DNA of 34,445 bases. Source: Clostridiaceae bacterium UBA5444. Its GTDB lineage: Bacteria; Bacillota; Clostridia; Clostridiales; Oxobacteraceae. Under the pieces are notes generated by a model that searched no databases, was not told the DNA's origin, and was given only the letters and a program-made list of their open reading frames with translations. This document shows, in pieces, positions 25,762 to 34,445 of the stretch; position 1 is the first letter of the stretch, and each line of letters begins with the position of its first letter. Made by a program: the position numbers and the translations under genes. The DNA lies in assembly GCA_002426575.1 (NCBI GenBank), contig DIRE01000009.1, forward strand, positions 32,546 through 66,990, in the 5' to 3' direction.

Positions 25762-26406
25762 ATGAAAATTAAGAAACTAGTCTTTATAGTAGGATTTATA
25801 TTAATATGCTTAATTGGCACTCTTTTTGTATTTTTTGGCAATAGTAAAACCCCTGCCTTAGATCTTGCTAAACTTCAGAATGATAATGGTGGATATGTAT
25901 ACCCAGGTATTACATGGGATATGTCTGTTGAAGAGTTGGAAAAGAGCTTAGGCTGTAAATTAGATAATCCTCAGTTTGGTTCAGAACAGCAACCTTTTGA
26001 CTACAGAACTAATACAGATTATCAATTTGCTATATTTTCGCCTAAAGATCAAGATAAATATGTAGAACTATTTAATAACTATGGACAGATATCATATCAA
26101 TTTGAATATGGTAAACTAAAAAGTGTCCAACTGACTTTTATGAATAATGTTGATAAAATGAAAAATAATAACTTAAAAGAATTAAGTGTTAAAATAAAAG
26201 ATAAACTGATTGAACTTTATGGTGAAAATTATGAGCTTAACGAAAGTTCAAAAAATAAAGAATCAAAATTAGATGTTACTACTTATACTTGGGAGCATAA
26301 AGAAAATGAAAAATCTGTAACCCGTGTGTTTGTATCAACTATGCCTTCAAGTGGAGAAATTAACACTGTTAGTCTGGGAGTTTCATATTTCACAAACAAA
26401 GATTGA
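25762..26406 (+). CDS. Membrane-anchored or secreted hypothetical protein
   Basis: A 214-residue protein with an N-terminal hydrophobic segment (about 5-26, FIVGFILICLIGTLFVFFG) that is a signal anchor or uncleaved signal, then a soluble, external domain rich in Asn, Lys and aromatic residues. The stretch GITWDMSVEELEKSLG recalls small repeat-like modules found in clostridial secreted proteins that start with a GItwg-type motif, but I cannot assign a family. Ribosome site AAGGAGG precedes ATG 25762. It is the second gene of the pair with the cysteine-rich protein and is followed by a terminator. Confidence 0.78.
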   Translation: MKIKKLVFIVGFILICLIGTLFVFFGNSKTPALDLAKLQNDNGGYVYPGITWDMSVEELEKSLGCKLDNPQFGSEQQPFDYRTNTDYQFAIFSPKDQDKYVELFNNYGQISYQFEYGKLKSVQLTFMNNVDKMKNNNLKELSVKIKDKLIELYGENYELNESSKNKESKLDVTTYTWEHKENEKSVTRVFVSTMPSSGEINTVSLGVSYFTNKD

Positions 26407-26425
26407 TGACTAATATATGTAATGG

Positions 26426-26474
26426 GGCTGTCTATTTAACAATTGAACAAATCGTTAAATAGATAGCCTTTTTT
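26426..26474 (+). terminator. Intrinsic terminator after the secreted-protein pair
   Basis: GGCTGTCTATTTAAC (26426-26440) pairs with GTTAAATAGATAGCC (26454-26468), with one G-T wobble, followed by six T residues. It separates the secreted pair from the toxin remnant and exporter locus. Confidence 0.85.
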
Positions 26475-26482
26475 ACCGCATA

Positions 26483-26652
26483 TTATTTAATATATCTTTT
26501 TAATTCTTCGTAAAAATTCTCACGAGTTCCTGCTAGAAGAACAATTATCTTTTTGCCATTAATATTTTTAATTACATAAGCAATCTCATAATTTATTCCT
26601 TTATATTTTACATCATATCCATAAATACCAGCTAAATCGCAATGAAAGTGAG
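26483..26652 (-). pseudogene. RelE/ParE-like toxin remnant (C-terminal part)
   Basis: The minus strand encodes about 55 residues ending at TAA 26483-26485: FHCDLAGIYGYDVKYKG, then NYEIAYVIKNINGKKIIVLL and AGTRENFYEELKRYIK. The final block AGTRENFYEELKRY and the beta-strand pattern before it match the C-terminal half of RelE/ParE-type toxins. An in-frame TAA lies just upstream (near 26650) and the N-terminal half is missing. No antitoxin gene is adjacent. The plus-strand exporter pseudogene begins near 26641, so the junction of two foreign fragments lies about there. Confidence 0.5.
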
Positions 26653-28221
26653 ATTAAGATAGAAAACACAACAAATTTGTTACTCATTATTATTTTCTTT
26701 TTTACGATAATGTTTCTAACCTTTATGTTTTATTTAGTATCAAAGACGAAAGAAATATCTGTTATGAGGCTAAATGGATATAACATAAGAGAGGTTTGCT
26801 TACATATTTTTATTAATCTATTTGTAAAAATAACTGTAGTAAGTAATATTATAATACTCCTCTTGATGCTCTTAATTCCTAATAATAATATAGGGTTTGC
26901 TATTAGAGTATACACTACAAATATCTTCGTATTTCTATTTTTACTTTTCTTGCTTTCATATGTATGTGCTATATATACTCGTAATATTAAAACAACATAT
27001 TGTATAAAGGGCAAGAAACCAATTAGTGCAATCATTATATTTATTGGAGTTTTTAAGGTTGTAGTATCAGTTGTAATTATACTCCTAGCAGTAAGTTTAG
27101 TATAAGACAAACAACAAATTGATCAGAAGAGAGATAATCTCTCAAATTGGGCTAATGCCTCTAATTATGGTGTTTTCTATCCAGTTAAGACTGGAAACGA
27201 TAGCGTCGATATTAGATCTGGCAAATATCCTTTAGATATACCGGCTTATAATTTGTATCCATTTTTAAATAAGAAAATGCAGTCTATTTTTATTAATTCA
27301 GATCTATATACTAACGAAAGTATAGAGCTAAATGCAAATAATGACTATATTAGAGAAATTTCAGTAAACCCCAATTATTTAATAGAGCATCCAATTTATG
27401 ATGAAAACGGAATGCTCGTTAAGATAAGTGAAGATACCCCTTATACAATATATCTTGTACCAGAACAATATAAAGACAGGGAAGAATATTATTATAAATA
27501 TTTTTCGCAAGCAAGAGAGCAATATCATGAGTTGCATACAGGCTTATATAATCAAGAAGCAAAATTAGAAAGCTTGGAAGTGGTTTTTATTTACACAAAA
27601 TCGGGACAAGAAATTTTCTCTTATAATTATAATGCACTGCCTGAGAATGATAATCTAATTCCTGATCCAATAATTTATGTCATGACTGAAGCAAATTCAT
27701 TAGTTTCTGATAGACATTATACTTCTACTGGTGTCCAAACGTTATTTATAAAGTTAATTAACAATGATACTGAATTGACGTATTCTGCCATTTTAAATGC
27801 CCTTAAGGAATATAATTTAGATGATAATTTACCTTATTTGATAAGGCCTAATGAGATTATTTTACAAAAGATCAATGACTTGCAGATTCAGGCAAAAGTA
27901 ATAAGGTATTCACTTCTTGGCTTGAGCATGCTTTTATTCGTAACTATAGTACAAAGTATTTATTTATTATTCCAACGCAATAAGTTTGAATACTTTTTGA
28001 AAAAGGCATTTGGTCATATGTTCTTACAAAAATTCAAAAATATATTCCTTCTTTTACTTTTTACAAATAGTATTGAAGGGATGGCTTGTTTCCTATTTAC
28101 CTCAACTGGCTTCTATCATATTATCTTGAGTAAATTGATAATTGAAATTCTATTAGCTAGTGGATTGGCTGTATATTTTGAGAGACGCAATGTATCTAAT
28201 ATTCTGAAAAGAGCGCTATAA
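26641..28221 (+). pseudogene. Bacteriocin-associated integral membrane protein (TIGR01654/DUF1430-like), broken
   Basis: One reading frame runs from about 26641 to 28221 with a single TAA at 27103-27105. Before it: a helix cluster (NLLLIIIFFFTIMFLTFMFY, SKTKEISVMRLNGYN) and KGKKPI; after it the same frame continues DKQQIDQKRDNLSNWANASN, YGVFYPVKTG, a long external domain, and three C-terminal helices (about 27900-28190). This order matches the lactococcin-972-type immunity/export membrane protein, which usually has about 650-700 residues. The N-terminal part, including the first helix, is missing; roughly 525 codons remain. So the gene is truncated and carries one nonsense mutation. The downstream ATPase remains intact. 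Confidence 0.75.
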
Positions 28222-28544
28222 TAACAGAATATCTAACTATTGTTCTTAATGTGTTTGCATTGCATGGTGGAATGTAAAATATTTATTTAGCTGTGTAAGT
28301 AGGGGTATATTATATAATTCCAATAGGTATAGGTCTGCTACCAGACTTAGTAGAAGTTCCGGTGGTGTAAAGGATTCTTCTCAAAAAGTGTTTTTGATAG
28401 AAGTGTTGACTTGAAACAAACGTAAATTGTAAATTTGATGATCAACTACGACTAATTAATTGGTAACCTATTATCGGATGAAAGAGTATTGATTTAAAGC
28501 CCTAATGTTTGTGTATAAATGAGACGAAAGGGGTGGGGTAAAAT
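28222..28544. other. 323-nt spacer between exporter pseudogene and its ATPase
   Basis: No intact gene is visible. A short open stretch (about 28270-28420) reads NSNRYRSATRLSRSSGGVKD and lacks a start codon; it faintly recalls lactococcin-972-like peptides but is too short to call. Possible promoter elements for the ATPase are TTGACT (about 28413) with GTAAAT 17 bp on, and TTGATT near 28490 with TGTATA. No terminator or RNA fold is evident. Confidence 0.4.
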
Positions 28545-29180
28545 ATGGGTATTTGTGAATTACATGGCATAAGTAAGTCTTTTGGTAAAAAAACAATATT
28601 TAATGATTTTTCACTGAGAATTGAACAAGGAGATCAAATTTGCATTACTGGAAAAAGTGGATCTGGAAAATCGACATTATTAAATATAATGGGATTACTT
28701 GAAAAACCAGATTATGGAACTATTAATATGTGCGGTGTGGAAGACGTAAAAGCCAATTCTCGACAGGCACAAAATCTATTACGTACAAAAATAGGGTTTC
28801 TATTCCAAAACTTTGCTTTAATTGATGATAAGACTGTTAACTACAATTTAGATATTGCTTGTATAAATTCTAAAGTACCAAAAAGTAAATGGTATAATAG
28901 GAAATTAGAGCTTTTAAAAGAATTACAGCTTGACATTTCATTAAAAGATAAAGTATATAATCTTTCGGGGGGAGAGCAACAACGTCTTGCATTAGCAAGG
29001 ATTCTACTTAAAAAGTGTGAGGTGATATTTGCTGATGAGCCAACTGGCTCATTGGACATCTATAATAGGGATATAATACTTGATATTCTCTCTAAGTTAA
29101 ATCGTGAAGGCAAAACAATTATCATGGTATCGCATGATACTTATATAGTTAATAAGAGTCGTAAGGTCGTAGAGTTATAG
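28545..29180 (+). CDS. Bacteriocin export ABC transporter ATP-binding protein (lactococcin 972 group)
   Basis: A 211-residue ATPase with Walker A GKSGSGKST, Q-loop FLFQNFALIDDKTVNYNL, signature NLSGGEQQRLALARILL, Walker B VIFADEPTGSLD and H-loop VSHD. The FALIDDKTV wording after the Q-loop and the short length are typical of the putative bacteriocin export ATPase group TIGR03608. Its normal partner is the TIGR01654-type membrane protein encoded just upstream, which is broken here. Ribosome site AAAGGGGTGGGG precedes the ATG. Without a working permease it may be a leftover gene, or serve another permease. Confidence 0.88.
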   Translation: MGICELHGISKSFGKKTIFNDFSLRIEQGDQICITGKSGSGKSTLLNIMGLLEKPDYGTINMCGVEDVKANSRQAQNLLRTKIGFLFQNFALIDDKTVNYNLDIACINSKVPKSKWYNRKLELLKELQLDISLKDKVYNLSGGEQQRLALARILLKKCEVIFADEPTGSLDIYNRDIILDILSKLNREGKTIIMVSHDTYIVNKSRKVVEL

Positions 29181-29437
29181 CTGTAATTAAAACATGAGTA
29201 GCTTACTGGCGGAGATGAAATATTTTGATTTTTAGATGTGATTTTAGGATAGGATAATGTGCTTTATAACAACTATGGGAAACAGTTGATTCCCCACAAT
29301 CCAAAAATCAAATTTTAAAAAGAATAATTGGTAGGATAGACTATGAACGGGACGGAAACAATATTAATATATATATAAATTTTCTTTAAGCGTATAGGGA
29401 TTTAAATTATGTAAGAAAAATAAAGGAAGGTGATAAA
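29181..29437. other. Spacer upstream of the yyaL-type gene
   Basis: AT-rich sequence with no gene. Near 29276 a small inverted repeat (GGGA and TCCC around AACAGTTGAT) occurs but has no T run. The ribosome site AAGGAAGGTG lies just before ATG 29438. The border between accessory and core sequence is probably in this stretch. Confidence 0.4.
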
Positions 29438-31490
29438 ATGACTAACAAAAATGTTGTACCCAATAGATTAATCAATGAGAAAAGTCCTTATCTATTGCAG
29501 CATGCATATAACCCAGTAGATTGGTATCCATGGTGTGGTGAAGCTTTTGAAAAGGCAAAGAAGGAAGATAAGCTGATGTTTCTCTCTATTGGGTATTCGT
29601 AGGTCTATTTTACCGACTTGTCATTGGTGTCATGTAATGGGTAAAGAATCCTTTGAGGATGCTGAGGTTGCTGAAATACTGAACAAAAACTTTATATCAA
29701 TAAAGGTGGATAGGGAAGAAAGACCTGATATTGATCATATATACATGGAAGTTTGTCAAGCTTTAACTGGTAGCGGAGGCTGGCCGCTAACAATAATAAT
29801 GACACCTGATCAAAGGCCTTTTTTTGCAGGAACTTATTTTCCTAAAAAAGATAGAATGGGAATGAAGGGGCTTATAACCATACTAAATGAATTAACGAAT
29901 GTATGGGAAAATAATAGAGACTCTATTTTAGAATTTAGTAATCGGATTATGGATGCAGTTAGCCTTAAAAAAGATAATCAATTACAAAAAATTGATTATG
30001 ATATAATACAGGAAGCCTATTATCAGCTTAAAGGGAGCTTTGATAATATTTATGGTGGATTTGGGAATGCACCTAAATTTCCTACACCTCATAATTTATT
30101 ATTCCTAATTAGATATTGGTATAATACAAAGGATGAAACAGCCTTAAAAATGGTGGAAGAAACATTAAAGTCAATGCATAAAGGCGGAATATATGATCAT
30201 ATAGGGTTTGGATTTAGCAGATATTCTACTGATAGAAAATGGATGACACCGCACTTTGAAAAGATGCTATATGATAATGCGCTTTTAGCTATAGTATATA
30301 TAGAAGTCTATCAGATAACCCAAAACACAGAATATAGATGCGTTGCAGAGGAAATATTGGCATATATATTAAGAGATATGACTTCAGATGAAGGTGGCTT
30401 TTTTTCTGCAGAAGATGCAGACTCTGAAGGAGAAGAGGGAAAATTCTATACGTGGACAGTTAATGAAGTAAAAGAGGTGCTTGGGGAAGAAGGTGGGGAT
30501 AGATTTTGCTCATATTTTGATATAACAGCTAATGGCAATTTTGAGGGAAGAAATATACCTAATTTAATTAAGTACCCCCAAGACTTCTATGATTATGAGT
30601 TTATAAAGATTTCAAGGCAAAAACTATTTGATTATAGAAAAAAAAGAGTTCATCCTCATAAAGATGATAAGATTTTAACATCATGGAATGGACTTATGAT
30701 TGCAGCTTTATCCATATGCGGCAGAATTTTAAACAATAAGGAATATGTATTAGCATCAGAGAAGGCAATTCAATTTATTTATAGAAAATTAATAAGGGAA
30801 GATGGCAGGCTTCTTGCCCGTTTTCGTGATGGGGAATCTTCAATACCAGCCTTTTTAGATGATTATGCATTCTTAATATGGGGTCTAATTGAACTATATG
30901 GAGCAACCTTTAATCCAGATTATATAAAAAAAGCTGTAGGCCTTAATTATGATATGTTTAAATACTTTTGGGATGGGGAAAATGGAGGGTTGTTTGTATA
31001 TGGAGCAGATAGCGAAAAGCTTATTGCAAGACCAAAGGAAGTATATGATGGGGCGACTCCATCTGGGAATTCTGTGGCGGCATTAAACAATATAAAGCTT
31101 GCTAGATTAACAGGTATAAGTGAATTTGAGGATAAGGCTTCTAAAATACTAGAATCTTTTGGAGGAGCTATAAAAGATTATCCAATGGGGTATACATTTT
31201 CTTTAATGGCCCTTTTGTTTGAAAACTCTAAAACAAAAGAGATAGTCATAGTTGAAGGTGAAAATAAAATAGATACAGAAAAGATGTTAAGTATTATGAA
31301 TGAGAAGTTTAGGCCTTTTGCGCTTACAATTGTTTGCTCAAATGAATATAAATCTTTAAAAGATACTATTCCATTTATAGAGGATTATAAAAGCGTAGAT
31401 GGGAAAGCAACTGCATATATTTGTGAAAACTTTGCATGCAGATCACCTATAACTGATATAGATGAGTTTAGGGAAATTATTAATGATTAG
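29438..31490 (+). pseudogene. yyaL: Thioredoxin-domain protein of the YyaL/DUF255 family, interrupted by a 16-nt insertion
   Basis: The gene starts well (ATG 29438, AAGGAAGGTG) and reads PNRLINEKSPYLLQHAYNPV, DWYPW...FLSIGYS, then hits TAG at 29600. After 16 extra nucleotides (29600-29615) the family sequence resumes exactly as TCHWCHVMGKESFED and continues without defect to 31490. Homologues read GYSTCHWCH without a gap, so the insertion shifts the frame and adds a stop directly before the CxxC motif. Otherwise the protein is complete: thioredoxin-like domain (about 1-170) and an alpha/alpha-barrel C-terminal region resembling N-acylglucosamine 2-epimerase. A restart at TTG 29589 would give 633 residues lacking the first 50 but keeping CxxC. 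A sequencing error is possible. Confidence 0.85.
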
Positions 31491-31499
31491 ATTCAAAGC

Positions 31500-31532
31500 A
31501 AAAAAACTGTATAAATTAATATACAGTTTTTT
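31500..31532. terminator. Bidirectional terminator between convergent yyaL and ytaF
   Basis: AAAAAACTGTATA (31501-31513) pairs with TATACAGTTTTTT (31520-31532) around a 6-nt loop. A and T runs on both sides let it end transcription of both converging genes. Confidence 0.85.
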
Positions 31533-31537
31533 GTTGC

Positions 31538-32161
31538 TTATAATATTTTTAAAAATGCTAATATAATAAGTATTACCCCGCTTAGCCAGGACAAATCTAA
31601 TTTTGACTTTTGAGCAATTTTTCTGCCAATAAATAGCCCTAATGCTACAGATACCATTCCAACTATCAAAGAGAACAGAACAACCTGTTTATAATTAATA
31701 CTCCCCAAACTGCTTGTAAATCCCACGGCCATGGAATCTAAGGATAACGCAATAGCAAGATATACAGCTTCTTTTGAGCTTATATCTTTTGAGTTGTTTA
31801 AATCTGCCTTAGTTTCATCAACATATATATCTATTATAAATTGAAGATCCTGTAATTTAAATTTTAACTTTTTATCTGGACATGAATTTTTAGATAAATA
31901 GGCTTTAAGGAGGCTTTGAAATAAATAAAATACGCCTAGAAGCATAAGACCTATAAAACTTATTATTGTGCTAGTATTTCCAGATAAAAATTTTTTTATG
32001 GCGGAGCCAAAAAAAAAGGATAATGCAAGTGTTGAAGAGCAAACAATATTAATAATTACAATTGAAGTAAAAGGTATTTTGATTTTACTTGTCCCGTAGG
32101 CGATACTTGCTACAAAAGCATCTAATGAACATGCTGAGGCTAATAATAAGGATTCTAGCAT
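31538..32161 (-). CDS. ytaF: Sporulation membrane protein YtaF (MntP-like)
   Basis: A 207-residue membrane protein with about six helices in two MntP-like halves, each with the small motif SLDAFVASIAYG (12-23) or SLDSMAVGF (near 139-147), separated by a hydrophilic loop (about 90-125). This matches YtaF, a sporulation-associated protein of the MntP transporter superfamily. ATG 32161 follows AAAGGGGTG. The conserved Asp residues in the helices suggest cation handling, but the transported ion is not established. Confidence 0.92.
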   Translation of the reverse strand: MLESLLLASACSLDAFVASIAYGTSKIKIPFTSIVIINIVCSSTLALSFFFGSAIKKFLSGNTSTIISFIGLMLLGVFYLFQSLLKAYLSKNSCPDKKLKFKLQDLQFIIDIYVDETKADLNNSKDISSKEAVYLAIALSLDSMAVGFTSSLGSINYKQVVLFSLIVGMVSVALGLFIGRKIAQKSKLDLSWLSGVILIILAFLKIL

Positions 32162-32380
32162 GGAAACACCCCTTTATATTTAAGACTACTAATTTTTTAA
32201 TTAGAAAACTTTAAATTCGGCTAATAATATGTTATTCTTTCATTTGCAAATGGTTACATTGAAGAAGATTATTTAAATTAGCAATTGCCCAAAATATATC
32301 AAGCCTTTAAAAAGATGCAATGATTAGTTATAATTGATTAGTGCGAGAAAAGTTAAAATCAATAAAAAAGGAGTTTTTAC

Positions 32381-33748
32381 ATGAATTATTCAAATAGATT
32401 AGGAGAGGACAGTGTATCAAGTCTCCTGTTAAAGTTTTCCATACCAGCTATAACTGGTATGATTGTAAATGCATTATATAATGTAGTTGATAAAATGTTT
32501 GTTGGTAATTATGTGGGACCAGACGGTCTTGCAGGACTTACAATAGGATTCCCAATAATGATTATACTGATGGCATTTTCCATGCTTGTGGGTTTTGGTG
32601 CTACATCATTGATTTCTATAAGATTAGGAGAACACAAAAAAGAAGAGGCAGAAGTAATTGCAGGAAATGCTGTAATTCTTTTAATTTTAGTATCATTAAT
32701 AATTTCCATATTAGGGTTAATATTTATAGATCCACTTTTAAAATTATTTGGTGCTAGTGAACATGTCCTTCCATATGCGAGGGAATATCTAAGCATAATT
32801 TTGTATGGAGCAGTATTTCAAGGTATTGGGTTTGGAATGAACAATTTTATACGTGCTGAAGGAAACCCAAAGATGGCAATGTTTACAATGCTAATAGGTG
32901 CAATAACAAATATTGTGCTCGACTACACATTTATTGCTATATTTGGTTGGGGCATAAAAGGAGCTGCCATTGCAACTATAATATCTCAAGCTGTTTCGGC
33001 TGCATGGGTACTTAGCTATTTTCTAACAGGTAAAAGCACTATAAAGCTATATTCTAATAATTTGAAACTTCGTAAATCTGTTGTATTAGGCATATTTTCA
33101 ATAGGTATGGCACCTTTTTCAATGCAGGTTGCATCAAGTTTAATAACAATAATATTAAATAAAAGCCTAGGAAATTATGGGGGAGATAGAGCAATCGCTG
33201 CTATGGGAATTATAAATGGTATTTCTACCCTAATCCTAATGCCTATATTTGGTATCAACCAAGGCGTTCAACCTATAATAGGATATAATTATGGAGCAAA
33301 GAAGTATGCTCGGGTTAAAAAAGCATTAAAATATGCAATTACTGCTGCAACAGTTGTGGTTACAGCATGGTTTATAATAATAAGGATATTCCCTGAAGGA
33401 CTTATAAGAATTTTCAATAAAAAAGACCCAGAACTTATAGCACTAGGTGCAAGAGGACTTAAGATATATTTCACATTTTTACCTGTAATAGGGGCTCAGA
33501 TAGTTAGCTCAAACTATTTCCAAGCAGTTGGAAAGCCAAAACAAGCAATGTTTTTGAGCTTATCAAGGCAAGTTGTTTTGCTCCTTCCAGCTCTTCTTGT
33601 ACTGCCTAAGTTTTTTGGGCTAGATGGTGTATTTATGGCAGGACCTTTTTCAGATTTAGGGTCATCAATAATTACAATAATATGGCTTATTGTTGAGCTT
33701 AGGAATTTAGACAGCAAGCATATGGAAGAGGCGGGAAATGAGGTATAA
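32381..33748 (+). CDS. MATE-family efflux transporter
   Basis: A 455-residue transporter with about twelve helices arranged as two MatE repeats. Recognisable parts are the opening FSIPAITGMIVNALYNVVDK, MFVGNYVGPDGLAGL, and GINQGVQPIIGYNYGAKKY in the second half, as in the DinF/NorM-like bacterial branch. Ribosome site AAAAAAGGAG precedes ATG 32381. It should expel cationic drugs or metabolites using an ion gradient. The following sfsA gene overlaps its end by 11 nt, so both are on one transcript. Confidence 0.95.
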   Translation: MNYSNRLGEDSVSSLLLKFSIPAITGMIVNALYNVVDKMFVGNYVGPDGLAGLTIGFPIMIILMAFSMLVGFGATSLISIRLGEHKKEEAEVIAGNAVILLILVSLIISILGLIFIDPLLKLFGASEHVLPYAREYLSIILYGAVFQGIGFGMNNFIRAEGNPKMAMFTMLIGAITNIVLDYTFIAIFGWGIKGAAIATIISQAVSAAWVLSYFLTGKSTIKLYSNNLKLRKSVVLGIFSIGMAPFSMQVASSLITIILNKSLGNYGGDRAIAAMGIINGISTLILMPIFGINQGVQPIIGYNYGAKKYARVKKALKYAITAATVVVTAWFIIIRIFPEGLIRIFNKKDPELIALGARGLKIYFTFLPVIGAQIVSSNYFQAVGKPKQAMFLSLSRQVVLLLPALLVLPKFFGLDGVFMAGPFSDLGSSIITIIWLIVELRNLDSKHMEEAGNEV

Positions 33749-34433
33749 GGAAATACATGAAGGAATATTTATTGAAAGGCCAAATAGGTTTATAGCCCAT
33801 GTATTGGTTGATGGAAAAGAAGAGATTGCTCATGTAAAAAATACTGGAAGATGCAAGGAACTACTTGTACCTAAAGCTTTAGTATACCTTGAAAAGTCTG
33901 ATAATCCCAAAAGAAAAACTAAATGGTCTTTGATATCTGTTAAAAAAAGGGACAGGCTTATAAACATTGACTCTCAAGCTCCAAATAAGGTTGTTGAAGA
34001 GGCTATTAATTCAGGCATAATTAAGCTTACTGGAATTTCAGAAGATAACTTTTTACTAAGAAGAGAGAAAAATTTTGGCTCATCAAGGTTTGACTTTTAC
34101 TTTGAATCTGATGATAGAAAAGGATTTATTGAGGTTAAAGGGGTAACCCTTGAGGCGGATGGAGTTGTACGTTTCCCAGATGCTCCTACACAAAGAGGTA
34201 CAAAACACCTTACAGAATTAACAGAGGCAGTCAAAGAAGGATACTTATCCTATATTATATTTGTTGTACAGATGAAGGATGTTAAGTATTTTGAGCCTAA
34301 TTATAAAACAGATCCTTTGTTTGGTAATACATTAAAGAAAGCAAATGCTAGCGGAGTCAATATAATGGCCTTTGACTGTATTGTAGATGAAGATTCAATG
34401 TATGTAGCAGATGAGGTTAAGGTTAAAATATAA
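33738..34433 (+). CDS. sfsA: SfsA-family DNA/RNA nuclease-like protein
   Basis: A 231-residue protein matching SfsA along its length, with an OB-like N-terminal part (GIFIERPNRFIAHV, AHVKNTGRCKELL) and a PD-(D/E)XK nuclease-like core: RFDFYF (Asp), then FIEVKGVTLE (Glu-x-Lys). The family first appeared as a sugar-fermentation-stimulation factor in E. coli and is now annotated as a DNA/RNA nuclease. ATG 33738 lies inside the MATE gene with GGCGGGAA just before it, which suggests coupled translation. It ends 12 nt before the window does. Confidence 0.95.
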   Translation: MRYKEIHEGIFIERPNRFIAHVLVDGKEEIAHVKNTGRCKELLVPKALVYLEKSDNPKRKTKWSLISVKKRDRLINIDSQAPNKVVEEAINSGIIKLTGISEDNFLLRREKNFGSSRFDFYFESDDRKGFIEVKGVTLEADGVVRFPDAPTQRGTKHLTELTEAVKEGYLSYIIFVVQMKDVKYFEPNYKTDPLFGNTLKKANASGVNIMAFDCIVDEDSMYVADEVKVKI

Positions 34434-34445
34434 TATGGGGTTTTG

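Noticed and set aside
28270..28420. Open stretch reading NSNRYRSATRLSRSSGGVKD that could be a lactococcin-972-like peptide remnant.
   Set aside because: No start codon, signal peptide or ribosome site; the resemblance is faint and could be chance.
32162..32380. Leader of the MATE gene considered for a riboswitch.
   Set aside because: The spacer is AT-rich without paired elements or conserved motifs of known classes, and no terminator hairpin precedes the ribosome site.
1..34445. tRNA or rRNA genes, CRISPR arrays, complete insertion sequences, phage genes and replication origins.
   Set aside because: None was seen on reading both strands; no transposase or integrase motif was found, even in the accessory region.

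Overview
This window comes from a low-GC, spore-forming Firmicute, most likely a plant-sugar-using anaerobe of the Clostridia. The evidence is AT-rich codon use, strong AGGAGG-type ribosome binding sites, a GerA-family spore-germination operon, a YtaF sporulation protein and many cytoplasmic glycosidases. I cannot name the species from sequence alone.

Layout. (1) 1-2122, minus strand: a Bce-type antimicrobial-peptide sensing and detoxification module (response regulator, short-loop histidine kinase, start of the ABC ATPase); the permease lies outside the window. (2) 2371-12167, plus strand: two paralogous, very unusual proteins that join a cupin/AraC-type DNA-binding regulator to a complete GH39 glycosidase domain with both catalytic glutamates. 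They flank a second, unrelated two-component system plus MacB/FtsX-like ABC transporter (5026-9520). (3) 12395-19948: a glycoside-utilisation operon with a GH3 enzyme carrying a NagZ-like Asp-x-His dyad, an HSL-type esterase, a GPH sugar:cation symporter, a PAP2 phosphatase and a GH3 beta-glucosidase/xylosidase. A promoter-proximal 14-bp palindrome is a good operator candidate. None of the enzymes has a signal peptide, so imported short (perhaps acetylated) oligosaccharides are probably processed in the cytoplasm, with the AraC-GH39 proteins as likely regulator-enzymes. (4) 20099-24432: gerXA-gerXB-gerXC plus a 55-residue two-helix membrane protein that may be a germinant-receptor D-subunit.

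(5) 24433-29437 is an accessory scrapyard. It holds a DinD remnant containing a 28-bp perfect palindrome, a frameshifted small membrane gene, two uncharacterised exported or anchored proteins (one rich in cysteine), a RelE/ParE-like toxin remnant, and a lactococcin-972-type export/immunity locus whose membrane protein is 5'-truncated and broken by one TAA while its ATPase is intact. (6) 29438-34433: a yyaL-type thioredoxin-domain gene broken by a 16-nt insertion just before its CxxC motif, then ytaF (minus strand), a MATE exporter and sfsA, which look like core genome.

Strongest leads: the AraC-GH39 pair and its embedded signalling module, the candidate operators, the small ger-linked gene, and the set of precise gene-decay events.
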